From: Myxococcota bacterium
Lineage (GTDB): Bacteria > Myxococcota > JAJVIH01
Direction: 5' to 3'
DNA length: 64,000 nucleotides
NCBI GenBank assembly: GCA_022072125.1
Contig: JAJVIH010000035.1
Coordinates: 1-64,000 of the forward strand
The translations under genes and the position numbers were made by a program. This document shows positions 26,235-34,442 of this stretch, in pieces. The notes below the pieces were generated by a model. The model was not told the origin of the DNA. It saw only the letters and a list, made by a program, of their open reading frames with translations, and searched no databases. Each line of letters starts with the position of its first letter. Positions within the stretch are counted from its first letter, which is position 1.

Positions 26235-27350
26235 ATGGCGAATATCCATCTGTTGACCAAACCCCTTGGGCCTCCCTGGAACGATGGCACCCGGGTGTTC
26301 ACCCGCAACCTGCTGGAGCATCTGCCCCCGCTGGAAGGGCATCAGGTGACGGTTCCGGTGGCGGAGCAATCCGGCTGGAGTTGGCCGGGAATCCGCGCCG
26401 GGGTGGTGAGGGTTCCGCAAACCGGCGGGCGATACGCGGAACGCGCCATGACCCTGCTGGACGTGGCCCGCCGCCTGGGACCCCGCGATCTCGTCCACCA
26501 TATCTTCACGCCGAATCCGGCCGCCTCGGTGGCAGCGATGCTGCTCGGCCGCGTGCGCCCTTCCCGCACCCTGCAGACGATCCCGTCGCAGCCCAGCACC
26601 TGGGTGGGCGCCGGGAAGATGTGTTTCGCACAAGTGAACGTGGTGATGTCCGAATTCGCCCGCGAAAAGCTGTCGGAGCAGGGGGTGAAGGATGTGCGGG
26701 TCATCCGCCCCGGCGTGGATACGGAAGTCTTCTCCGCCAGCGAGGAAAAACGCACGGCGGCGCGCCGCGCCTTTGGCCTGGAGAACAGTTTTGTCTACCT
26801 CTACCCGGGGGATTACGAATTTTCCGGCGCGCACCAGTGGGTGATTGACGCCTTCGCGGATGTTCACCGCGAGTTGCCGCGAACCCGCCTGGTGATGGCC
26901 TGCCGGACCAAAACCCCGGACGCCAAGGCGACTGAAGATGGTATGAAGCAGCGCTCGCGCTCCATGGGGTGCGCGGGAGATGTGCTCTTTCTCAACCATG
27001 TGGATGATTTTCACGGGCTTCTGCAGGCCTGCGATCTGGTGGTCTTCCCGGCGGCGTCGCTCTATGGCAAAATGGATATTCCCCTGACGTTGCTGGAAGC
27101 GATGTCCATGAACAAGCCGGTCCTGATCTCCAGCGAACCGCCCTTGTCCGAATTGTACATGGACGATATCGGCGATCTGATCCCGCCGGGAGACGTGAAG
27201 CACCTGACCCGATCCATGCACTGGTACGCAACCGACGCCCTGCGGTACCGGCGGGCTTCCAGCAACGCCCGGGCGCTGGTGCGCAGTTTCTTCGATGCGC
27301 CGGATATCGCGAATCAGTACGCCGATCTATACCGCGAGTTGTTGGGGTGA
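26235..27350 (+). CDS. Glycosyltransferase, GT4-like
   Basis: ATG 26235 gives 371 residues; the open frame extends upstream into the previous gene, but this start sits four bases after its stop. It has MANIHLLTKPLGPPWNDGTRV at the N-terminus, and the C-terminal half contains YLYPGDYEFSGAHQWVIDAF and the EX7E-like region PLTLLEAMSMNKPVLIS. Sequence differs from the previous enzyme, so the two probably add different sugars. It sits between a GT and a methyltransferase, in line with synthesis of a methylated surface glycan. Confidence 0.82.
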   Translation: MANIHLLTKPLGPPWNDGTRVFTRNLLEHLPPLEGHQVTVPVAEQSGWSWPGIRAGVVRVPQTGGRYAERAMTLLDVARRLGPRDLVHHIFTPNPAASVAAMLLGRVRPSRTLQTIPSQPSTWVGAGKMCFAQVNVVMSEFAREKLSEQGVKDVRVIRPGVDTEVFSASEEKRTAARRAFGLENSFVYLYPGDYEFSGAHQWVIDAFADVHRELPRTRLVMACRTKTPDAKATEDGMKQRSRSMGCAGDVLFLNHVDDFHGLLQACDLVVFPAASLYGKMDIPLTLLEAMSMNKPVLISSEPPLSELYMDDIGDLIPPGDVKHLTRSMHWYATDALRYRRASSNARALVRSFFDAPDIANQYADLYRELLG

Positions 27351-27351
27351 G

Positions 27352-28086
27352 ATGGATCCGCAACGCTACTACGACGAGTTTTCCCACACCTACGAACATG
27401 GCCGCGACCGCGGATACCACGCCATGCTCGACGCGCTGGAAGCCTCGGTGGTCGAGAAGGCGATCGATCGCCTGCACCCGCCCGCCCGCGCCGGCGTGAC
27501 CGGCCTGGAGGTGGGGTGCGGCACGGGCCTTATCATGGCCCGCCTGCACAAGCGCTTTCAGCGCCTCTGCGGCGTGGACCTGTCCCCCGGCATGCTGTCG
27601 CACGCCCGCGCCCGCGGATTCGAGGTGGAATGCGCCCCGGCCACGAATCTGCCTTACCCAGACGGCGGTTTTGACGTGGTTTATTCGTTCAAGGTGCTGC
27701 CCCATGTGGAGGACATCGCCGCCGCGTTGCGCGAGATGGTCCGGGTGACCCGCCCCGGCGGCTTCGTGGTGGCTGAGTTTTACAATCCCCTTTCCCTGCG
27801 GGGGCTGGTCAAACGCCTGAAACCGGCCACCAACATCAGCGGACGGGTGCATGACACCGATGTGTTCACCCGCTTTGACACGCCCCGCCAGGCGCGCGGT
27901 CATTTCGCTTCGCTGCCCGTGTCCTTTGAGTTTGACGCCGGCGTTCGCGTTTTGACGCCCACGGCGGCGATCCACCGCGCCCCGGCCGTGGGGACCATTC
28001 TGAGGCGCGCGGAGGGCTGGGCCGCGCATTCTCCGCTCCGGCAATTCGCCGGGTTTTATATCTGCGCCTGGCGGAAACCGGGATGA
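27352..28086 (+). CDS. Class I SAM-dependent methyltransferase
   Basis: ATG 27352 is one base after the previous stop; 244 residues. The SAM motif I reads LEVGCGTGLIMARL (about 49-62), motif II VDLSPGMLSHARARG (about 74-88), and VYSFKVLPHVEDI with VTRPGGFVVAEFY follow. This is a small-molecule or glycan-modifying methyltransferase by fold; substrate unknown. No signal peptide. It overlaps tsaB by four bases (ATGA). Confidence 0.85.
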   Translation: MDPQRYYDEFSHTYEHGRDRGYHAMLDALEASVVEKAIDRLHPPARAGVTGLEVGCGTGLIMARLHKRFQRLCGVDLSPGMLSHARARGFEVECAPATNLPYPDGGFDVVYSFKVLPHVEDIAAALREMVRVTRPGGFVVAEFYNPLSLRGLVKRLKPATNISGRVHDTDVFTRFDTPRQARGHFASLPVSFEFDAGVRVLTPTAAIHRAPAVGTILRRAEGWAAHSPLRQFAGFYICAWRKPG

Positions 28087-28781
28087 CCGCCCGGCCCGCC
28101 GCGATCTCCCGGGCGATCGTGCTGGCCCTGGAAACCGCGACGCCCGTGGTTTCGCTGGCGCTGCGGACCGCGGACGGCGTCATCCACGAAAACATGCAGC
28201 CGCCGGGGGCCCAGGCCAGCGAATGGCTTGCCCCCGCCGCGCAATTGTTGCTGGCCGGACAGGGACTCAAACCCCGGGATTTGCACGCCCTGGCGGTTGG
28301 AGCAGGACCGGGCGCCTTCACCGGGTTGCGGGTGGGTTACGGGTTCGCCAAGGGCCTCGCGCTGGGGCTGGAAATCCCGTTGATCGAAATCCCGTCGCCG
28401 CTGTCCATCATGACCCAGGCGGCGGAACAAGGGATTCCTGGAGTTCGCTTGGTGGCGCTGCTGGACGCCCGCCGCGGTGAGGTCTACGGCCAGCGTTATC
28501 ATAGGGAGGGCGCCCGCTGGTTCGCCAGTGGCGGCCCTTTCGCCGCCAAACCGGACAGCCTGGCGGAGCATCTGACATCCCCCGCGGATCAATGGATGGC
28601 CGCCGGTTCCGGCGCGGACGTCTGGAGTGACGTCTTCCGGCGGCTGGGACTGGTTCTTCTGCCGGGAGTTTTTCCGCGCGCGCGGGACTTGATTGCGCCG
28701 GCGCTGGAATCCCTTGCGGCGGGAGCCTTCCGCCCGGTTGATCAATGCGAACCCGTTTACCTGCGTTCCCCGGTGGATTGA
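28083..28781 (+). CDS. tsaB: tRNA threonylcarbamoyladenosine biosynthesis protein TsaB
   Basis: The 232 residues match TsaB, the dimerisation partner of TsaD in making t6A37 on ANN-decoding tRNAs. Visible are VLALETATPVVSLAL near residues 14-28, the family motif VGAGPGAFTGLRVGYGFAKGLAL at about 79-101 (shown here in two parts: VGAGPGAFTGLRVG, YGFAKGLAL) and LLDARRGEVYGQRY at about 123-136. It closes the cluster after the methyltransferase. tsaD and tsaE are not in the window, but a Sua5-type TsaC is at 42.3 kb. Confidence 0.93.
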   Translation: MTARPAAISRAIVLALETATPVVSLALRTADGVIHENMQPPGAQASEWLAPAAQLLLAGQGLKPRDLHALAVGAGPGAFTGLRVGYGFAKGLALGLEIPLIEIPSPLSIMTQAAEQGIPGVRLVALLDARRGEVYGQRYHREGARWFASGGPFAAKPDSLAEHLTSPADQWMAAGSGADVWSDVFRRLGLVLLPGVFPRARDLIAPALESLAAGAFRPVDQCEPVYLRSPVD

Positions 28782-28836
28782 AACCCGCCCGCGCGGCGAA
28801 CGGCGTTCTGGACATGGGTGATGCAGGGCCTCCGCT

Positions 28837-29643
28837 TCAACTCTTCGGATCGAGGCGTTCGCGCAGCCCTTCGCCCAGCAGGTTGAGCCCCAGCACGGTC
28901 ACGAAAATCGCCAGTCCCGGAAAAATGGCGACATGCGGCGCCACCAGCAGATAACTCACGCCGCTGTCCAGCAGCGCGCCCCAGGATGGCGCGCCCAGCG
29001 GCGCGCCCAGCCCCAGAAACGACAACGACGCCTCCGCGAGAATGGCTCCCGCCGCGCCGAAGGTCGCCTGCACCAGCAGGGGCCCCGCCATGTTGGGCAG
29101 CAGGTGGCGGCGCATGATGTAGGGTCCCGCCGCGCCCAGCGCCAGGGCGGCGGTGACAAATTCCCGGTTCTTCAGCGCCAGGGTTTGCGCCCGCGCCAGC
29201 CGCGCGTAACCGACCCATCCAGTGGCGGACAGCGCGAAAATCACATTGGCGATGGATGGTCCCATCACCGCCGCGATGGCGATGGCGAGCAATATTCCTG
29301 GAAACGCCAGGAAGATATCGGTCACGCGCATGACCGCTTCATCCGTCCATCCGCCCAGGTAGCCGGACGCGCAGCCGATTGATACGCCAAACGCCGCCGA
29401 TAGCATCACGGTTCCGCCGCCCGCCAGCAACGCCGTGCGCGCGCCGTGGATTAGCGTCGAATAGATGTCCACGCCGTTGACGCCCGCGCCCATCCAGTGG
29501 CGGACGCTGACCGGAGCAAATTCATCGGAAAGCTGGAGTTGCTGGGGATCGTGGGTGACGAGCCAGGGTGCGAACAGCGCCGCCAGTCCCAGCCCGGCGA
29601 GGATGATAAAGCCTAGCCCCAGTTTCACGCGGCCCGCGCCCAT
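28837..29643 (-). CDS. ABC transporter permease, DppC/OppC family
   Basis: The 268 residues have about six hydrophobic segments. The N-terminus (VKLGLGFIILAGLGLAALFAPWL) and HDPQQLQLSDEFAPVSVRHWMG match OppC/DppC permeases, which import peptides, nickel or similar. The cytoplasmic EAA-type loop is RLARAQTLALKNREFVTAAL at about 147-166, with RHLLPNMAGPLLVQ following. No partner permease, ATPase or binding protein is in the window, so it is an orphan. It ends in LRERLDPKS, as usual. It converges with tsaB and is two bases after the acyltransferase-like gene. Confidence 0.9.
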   Translation of the reverse strand: MGAGRVKLGLGFIILAGLGLAALFAPWLVTHDPQQLQLSDEFAPVSVRHWMGAGVNGVDIYSTLIHGARTALLAGGGTVMLSAAFGVSIGCASGYLGGWTDEAVMRVTDIFLAFPGILLAIAIAAVMGPSIANVIFALSATGWVGYARLARAQTLALKNREFVTAALALGAAGPYIMRRHLLPNMAGPLLVQATFGAAGAILAEASLSFLGLGAPLGAPSWGALLDSGVSYLLVAPHVAIFPGLAIFVTVLGLNLLGEGLRERLDPKS

Positions 29644-29645
29644 GT

Positions 29646-30641
29646 TCAGACGAAACGGTGGCTGCCCTGCACGCCGTCGCTGCTCTGGGAGTCGCCGGAC
29701 TGATACTGCGGATCGAGCAGCAGGTTGATGCGCTCCATCACCAGATCGGCGAATTTCTGGAAGCGCTCACGGTGTTTGTCTTCATCGGCGGGCAGGAAGG
29801 GAGTGAAGGGGGGTTCCGGGATGAAGGGCTTCATTTCCTCCACCGTGATGGGTTTGCCGATGCGGTAGACGATCCGGCCCCTGCGCGCCCACGGCGAACT
29901 TCCGGGGTATACCTTGTCGCTGCCATTGCAGCCCACTGGGACCACGGTTTCCGGATGGGCCAGCGCCACCTGCGAGATGCCGATATGTCCCTTCGGCAGG
30001 CGGACCGATCGCGTGCCCTGGGGAAAGATCAGCAAATCCAGGTGTTCGTCGCAGGTCTGGCGGTTGATCTCGTTGAAACGGCGCATCATGGCCGCGTGCA
30101 GGCGCGCCACCAGTTGCGGCCAGCCCTCGCGCGCGGGGTCGAAGTCGAGTCCCAGGATATTGCGCGGGGTTTTCGCCAGTTCCTGGGGCGCTTCCCCGGG
30201 ATAGGGGGCCTCCCGCCCATGGACCGCGGCGTCCACCGCTCCACGCAGGACCTCGTATTCCCGATCGGTGGGACGCCGCTTCATCGTGGAGATGAAATCC
30301 TTGGTGATGAGATATCCCCATGACACGGTGGGGATATTGTTGGCCCACTGCATGAACGCCGCCATGAAGGGGTGCTCGTAGTATTTGCCCTTGACCCAGG
30401 TGGCGGTGTAGCGGCCGGTGGTCCGGTATAGCTTGTACTGGAAGGGCCAGTAATTGTACCGGTCCGTGTGGTTCATGGCGAAAATGACGGGCGGCGGCGG
30501 CAGGTTCTCCAGACCTTCGAGACGGATATCCACCCCGGGAATGAGGTGGTAATTGATCGTCAGCATGGTGTTGGCGATCAACCATTGGGAAAAGGGACGC
30601 GGAGTCAGTCTCAACCGCTGCAAACGGGGCAAATCCAGCAT
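29646..30641 (-). CDS. PlsC-like acyltransferase with altered motifs
   Basis: ATG 30641 gives 331 residues; the open frame extends upstream without protein-like sequence. The protein resembles 1-acylglycerol-3-phosphate acyltransferases. Block I reads MNHTDRYN (56-63), where the canonical catalytic HX4D would need Asp at 63 but Asn is present; an Asp is at position 60. Block III reads IFPQGTRS (205-212), with Gln for the usual Glu. An extra region of about 100 residues separates the blocks. So it may use a different catalytic arrangement or be a non-catalytic member. Substrate unknown. Two bases upstream of the ABC permease gene. Confidence 0.75.
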   Translation of the reverse strand: MLDLPRLQRLRLTPRPFSQWLIANTMLTINYHLIPGVDIRLEGLENLPPPPVIFAMNHTDRYNYWPFQYKLYRTTGRYTATWVKGKYYEHPFMAAFMQWANNIPTVSWGYLITKDFISTMKRRPTDREYEVLRGAVDAAVHGREAPYPGEAPQELAKTPRNILGLDFDPAREGWPQLVARLHAAMMRRFNEINRQTCDEHLDLLIFPQGTRSVRLPKGHIGISQVALAHPETVVPVGCNGSDKVYPGSSPWARRGRIVYRIGKPITVEEMKPFIPEPPFTPFLPADEDKHRERFQKFADLVMERINLLLDPQYQSGDSQSSDGVQGSHRFV

Positions 30642-31019
30642 GGACGGTGGTTTAGCAGAAGCAGCGGCCGGATGCACGCGAGACAAATCACGGAAAACGG
30701 CCCACCCGCCCGCTCCCGCGCGGGTGGATCGGCGCCAATCCCGCTGTTTTGCCGGGTGCGGCGTCTCCTTGCGAATCGCGGATGGGGACACTCCACCCAC
30801 AGAACCGGCCAGCAAAGGTGGGGGGTGTCAATTTCCTGTCACGGGAATTTGCGGGGTTCCGGCGCGGGCGTATCAGAAAACTGGATGATGGCGTGGTCTG
30901 TCCCGCCGTGAAATACTGTAAGTAATTGAATCCGTGGAAAAATTACCTGCGTTTGCCACGGGGCTGGTTTTGGCGCCAGAATTGCTAAATACGAAACAGG
31001 GATTCGCCGGAGGACTGTG
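30642..31019. other. 378-base divergent intergenic region
   Basis: It lies between the acyltransferase-like gene (minus) and the first propeller lipoprotein (plus). A TGGCGCCA palindrome is at about 30970-30977. I find no promoter with good spacing before the seven-gene cluster, although the last 100 bases are relatively AT-rich. The first gene has a strong GGAGG 6 bases before its ATG. Confidence 0.35.
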
Positions 31020-32717
31020 ATGCGGGGACAATCCGGACAAGTGTTGTTGGTGGCGACCGGCGCCTTGGCCATCGCCATATCCGCGGGGGCGGCGTTGCTG
31101 ATTTCCTCCTGCGGGGATAGCGCCAGCGATATAACGTTATTCCCGGATTCCGCAGGCGAGATCGTTCCGAACAGCGCGGGCGGAAGCGACCGGTCGGCGA
31201 CGGGCGGCTCCCGTGATGCTGGAACCCCGGCGGAGCCTCCGCCCCCGGAAACCGAAAACAATTATCTGCTCGCCGCGCCCGTCAGCAGCCGCAACTATGT
31301 CTATGTGCTGAATACCAGCCTGGGAACCATCGCGCGGATAGATCCCAAAACCCGGGAGGTCCGCAGCATCCGCGCGGGCCGGCAACCCATCGCCCTCGCC
31401 ACCCTGGAAGGGCAGGATACCGCCGTGGTGCTGACCCAGGGCGATCCCGCCCTGGCCCTGGTGATGTCCAACCCGGAAGCGGATACCGTCCGTTCGGTCC
31501 GGCTGGCCGAGCCCTATGACTCCCTGACCGTGTCGCCCGGGAGGCAATACGCCATCGCCTGGTTCAACGAAGGACGCGGGCGTCCTTTCGACGCCAACCG
31601 CCGCACCGCGCCCAAGGTCGCCATTGTGGACCTCACCCTGTTGCAGGCGGGCGAAACCGACGCCTCCAAAGTGGTTGTGGAGCGTTCGGTGGGGTTTCGC
31701 ATGACCGATATCCTGTTTGACCAGAATGGCTCCCGGGCTTACCTGGTCTCCAAGGCGGAAATCGCGGTGATGACCCTCGACAAACTGCGGGACGAGCCGC
31801 TGCTGCCGCGCCGCCGCATAGACGATGTGGAATTTGAAGACGTGGAGCGCCGGGAATTCGCCATCACCCCCGATGGCTCCTTCATCCTCGCCCGGTCTGA
31901 CAACGCCAATCGCCTGTTGTGGGTGGACTGGACGTCCGCCACCCGCGGTTCGCTCACCCTGCCTTCGGCGGCGACCGATCTGGATTTGTCCCCGGACGGC
32001 AGGCGCGCGCTGGTGGTGCTCCGCGAAACCAACCAGGTGGGGCTGGTGGATGTGCCGGCGGGCCTGCGGGATGAATCGAAACTCCGGCTGCTGAGCACCG
32101 GGGGCTCGTTTGCGGGACAGGCGGTTCTCAATCCCGCGCGCAACCAGGCGGCTCTCTACACCACCGTGGTTTACCGCGAGGAATTGCTGCTGCTGGATCT
32201 GGATACCGCGGCCATCGTCAAACTGGATAGTTCATCGGGTCTGGACAAGGCGATTGCATCGGTGGGGTACGCGCCCGGCGGCGAATCGCTGGTGATTATC
32301 CATCGCGCCGCCAAACCGGGCGAGAGCCCCGCTGTTTCGGACCTGGAGCGGCGCACCGACCAGGCGCAAGGATATTCGCTGGTGGCGTTGGATGAAGGGG
32401 TCGTTCGCCTGTTTGAAACGCCCGTGGCTCCGGGGGCCATCGCGTTTGACCCCTCCGCTTCCTGGGCTGGCGTGGTGCTGTACGGCGGCCAGCAGGATCA
32501 GCGCATCAACGAAGTTCACCTGCTGGATCTGCGCCGGTTGATCAAGGAGGCGTCGCATCCCATGCCTTCGCAACCGGAGTACCTGGGCGCATTGCCGGGC
32601 GGCGAATGGCTCTATGTCGCCCAGAAGCATCCGTTGGGAAGGATTTCCTTCATCCCGCTGGGAGGAGGACAACCGGTCACCATCACCGGATACGAAATCA
32701 ACGCGGAAGCGGAGTGA
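31020..32717 (+). CDS. Beta-propeller-like lipoprotein A
   Basis: The ATG follows GGAGG; 565 residues with a lipoprotein signal ending ISSC (Cys31). A Ser/Gly/Pro/Glu-rich linker to about residue 80 follows. The body has propeller-like repeats: SRNYVYVLNTSLGTIARID, VRSIRAGRQPIALATLEG, AEPYDSLTVSPGRQYAIAWF, AATDLDLSPDGRRALVVLR. It ends GALPGGEWLYVAQKHPLGR. About seven blade-like units. The next gene is a close paralog over its full length, so these arose by duplication. Role unknown; probably periplasmic or surface exposed. First gene of a seven-gene exported-protein cluster. Confidence 0.78.
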   Translation: MRGQSGQVLLVATGALAIAISAGAALLISSCGDSASDITLFPDSAGEIVPNSAGGSDRSATGGSRDAGTPAEPPPPETENNYLLAAPVSSRNYVYVLNTSLGTIARIDPKTREVRSIRAGRQPIALATLEGQDTAVVLTQGDPALALVMSNPEADTVRSVRLAEPYDSLTVSPGRQYAIAWFNEGRGRPFDANRRTAPKVAIVDLTLLQAGETDASKVVVERSVGFRMTDILFDQNGSRAYLVSKAEIAVMTLDKLRDEPLLPRRRIDDVEFEDVERREFAITPDGSFILARSDNANRLLWVDWTSATRGSLTLPSAATDLDLSPDGRRALVVLRETNQVGLVDVPAGLRDESKLRLLSTGGSFAGQAVLNPARNQAALYTTVVYREELLLLDLDTAAIVKLDSSSGLDKAIASVGYAPGGESLVIIHRAAKPGESPAVSDLERRTDQAQGYSLVALDEGVVRLFETPVAPGAIAFDPSASWAGVVLYGGQQDQRINEVHLLDLRRLIKEASHPMPSQPEYLGALPGGEWLYVAQKHPLGRISFIPLGGGQPVTITGYEINAEAE

Positions 32718-32728
32718 TGGAGGGCGTC

Positions 32729-34429
32729 ATGGACGAAGGAAGGTTGATTCAAACCTGTTATGCCGTCGCGATTCTGCTGGGAGTTTTCGCCTGTGCGGGA
32801 TGCACCAGCGGCTCCTCGGTAAGCCCTGCCGGCGTCACGAACAAACCGAAATCGGCGAATGCAGCGGGTAATATCTTTGATAATGATGAAGCCCCCAGAC
32901 CCAGAGGAGATCAGGGAAGCGGAGCTTCGCCGCCGGACGCCGGGCAGGCTCCGCCGCCGCCCGAACAGGAAATCATCCCCATCCGGTATCAGCGCCCCGC
33001 CACCACGCGCAATTACGTTTATGTCGCCAACGAAACGCTGGGAAAGGTAATCCGTATTGATCCGGAGACCCGGCAGGTGGCGTCCATTCCAGTGGGCGGC
33101 AAGCCCGGCGAAGCGGTCGCCATTGAAGGCGAGGACGCGGCGGCGGTGCTGAACCGGGGGGACGGATCGTTGTCGCTGATCATCAGTTCTCCGGAGACCG
33201 ACGTGGTCCATACGGTGAGCCTGGGCGAACCTTACGAAAACCTGGCGCTTTCTCCGGGCGGACAATACGCGGTGGCCTGGTTTGACCGGTCCAAGCCGGA
33301 GAAATCCGCCGATGGCCAATCCGCCAGCAGCATCGCCGCCAACCAAATTGCGGTGGTGAACCTGTCCCGCCTGCGCCAGGGGGGCGCCAACCGCAAGGAA
33401 GTGGTGGAGACCCGCACGGTTGGATTTCGCGCCACCAATGTCTTTTTCAACAAGGAAGGGACGCGCGCCTTTGTGGTCGCCAAAAGCGAGGTGTCGGTGG
33501 CGGATCTGGGCAACCTGGCCGCCCAGCCGTTGCTGCCCCGTCTGCGCATCAACGACAAGTCATTCGAGGAAGTCGAACGCCGGGAGGTGCTGGCGGACGC
33601 CGGCGGGCGATACCTGTACCTGCGCAGTCTGGACGCCGATCGTTTGATCGCCCTGGACATGGTGAACAACCAGAAACTGGAGTTGAAGCTCCCTTCGGCG
33701 CCCAGTGATCTGGATTTGTCCCCCAACGGCGCGATGGCGGTTGCGGTGCTGCGCGGCGACAGCAGCGTGGCGGTTTTCCCGGTTCCTGGGGTGTTCACGG
33801 ATCCCTCCAGCATCAGGATCATCAAGTTGGGGAGCGCCGCGGCTGGTTCGGCGGTGATGTCGCCCGTTCGCAACGAGGCGTTGCTCTTCACCAACGCCGA
33901 ATACCGGGAACAGCTATCCACCGTGAATCTGGACAAGGGCGAGGTCGTCACCTTCGACAGCCGCCATGGACTGGACAAGGCCGTCCTCGCGGCGGAGTAC
34001 GCGCCGGATGGCTCCTCCGCCCTGATTCTCCATGCCTACCTGGCGGCTTCTCCCCCATTTACCTCGGTTGAGGAGCAGGTGGACGCAACGCCCGGCTACT
34101 CCCTGTTCAACCTGCAGGCGGGGGTATTCGCCCTGGAGCGTCTGACCAGCGACGTGAAAAGCTGGGTGTTTTCTCCGGATGGCGCGCGGCTGGCGTTGTT
34201 GATCCCGTCCAAGGATGCTTTTGAAGTCCAGCTAGCCGATATGCGGTCGCTGCTCAAGGTCTCGTCGGTCCGGTTCCAGTCCAATCCCGAATTCATGGGA
34301 GCCCTGCCAGGTTCGCGCTGGGTGTACATCACCCACAAGCATCCGGCGGGACGCATCACCTTCATGCATTTTGACACGGGCGAGGTTCGCACCATCACGG
34401 GCTTCGATCTCAACAGCAACGCCGATTGA
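32729..34429 (+). CDS. Beta-propeller-like lipoprotein B, paralog of A
   Basis: ATG 32729 follows GGAGGG; 566 residues. The lipobox ends ACAGC (Cys25). The body aligns with lipoprotein A throughout: TRNYVYVANETLGKVIRID, GEPYENLALSPGGQYAVAWF, ASDLDLSPNGAMAVAVLR-like, and the ending GALPGSRWVYITHKHPAGR. Similarity is clear but far from identity (perhaps half the residues in aligned stretches, judged by eye), so the duplication is old and both copies kept. It starts 11 bases after gene A. Confidence 0.78.
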   Translation: MDEGRLIQTCYAVAILLGVFACAGCTSGSSVSPAGVTNKPKSANAAGNIFDNDEAPRPRGDQGSGASPPDAGQAPPPPEQEIIPIRYQRPATTRNYVYVANETLGKVIRIDPETRQVASIPVGGKPGEAVAIEGEDAAAVLNRGDGSLSLIISSPETDVVHTVSLGEPYENLALSPGGQYAVAWFDRSKPEKSADGQSASSIAANQIAVVNLSRLRQGGANRKEVVETRTVGFRATNVFFNKEGTRAFVVAKSEVSVADLGNLAAQPLLPRLRINDKSFEEVERREVLADAGGRYLYLRSLDADRLIALDMVNNQKLELKLPSAPSDLDLSPNGAMAVAVLRGDSSVAVFPVPGVFTDPSSIRIIKLGSAAAGSAVMSPVRNEALLFTNAEYREQLSTVNLDKGEVVTFDSRHGLDKAVLAAEYAPDGSSALILHAYLAASPPFTSVEEQVDATPGYSLFNLQAGVFALERLTSDVKSWVFSPDGARLALLIPSKDAFEVQLADMRSLLKVSSVRFQSNPEFMGALPGSRWVYITHKHPAGRITFMHFDTGEVRTITGFDLNSNAD

Positions 34430-34442
34430 GGAGGTGGGGAAC

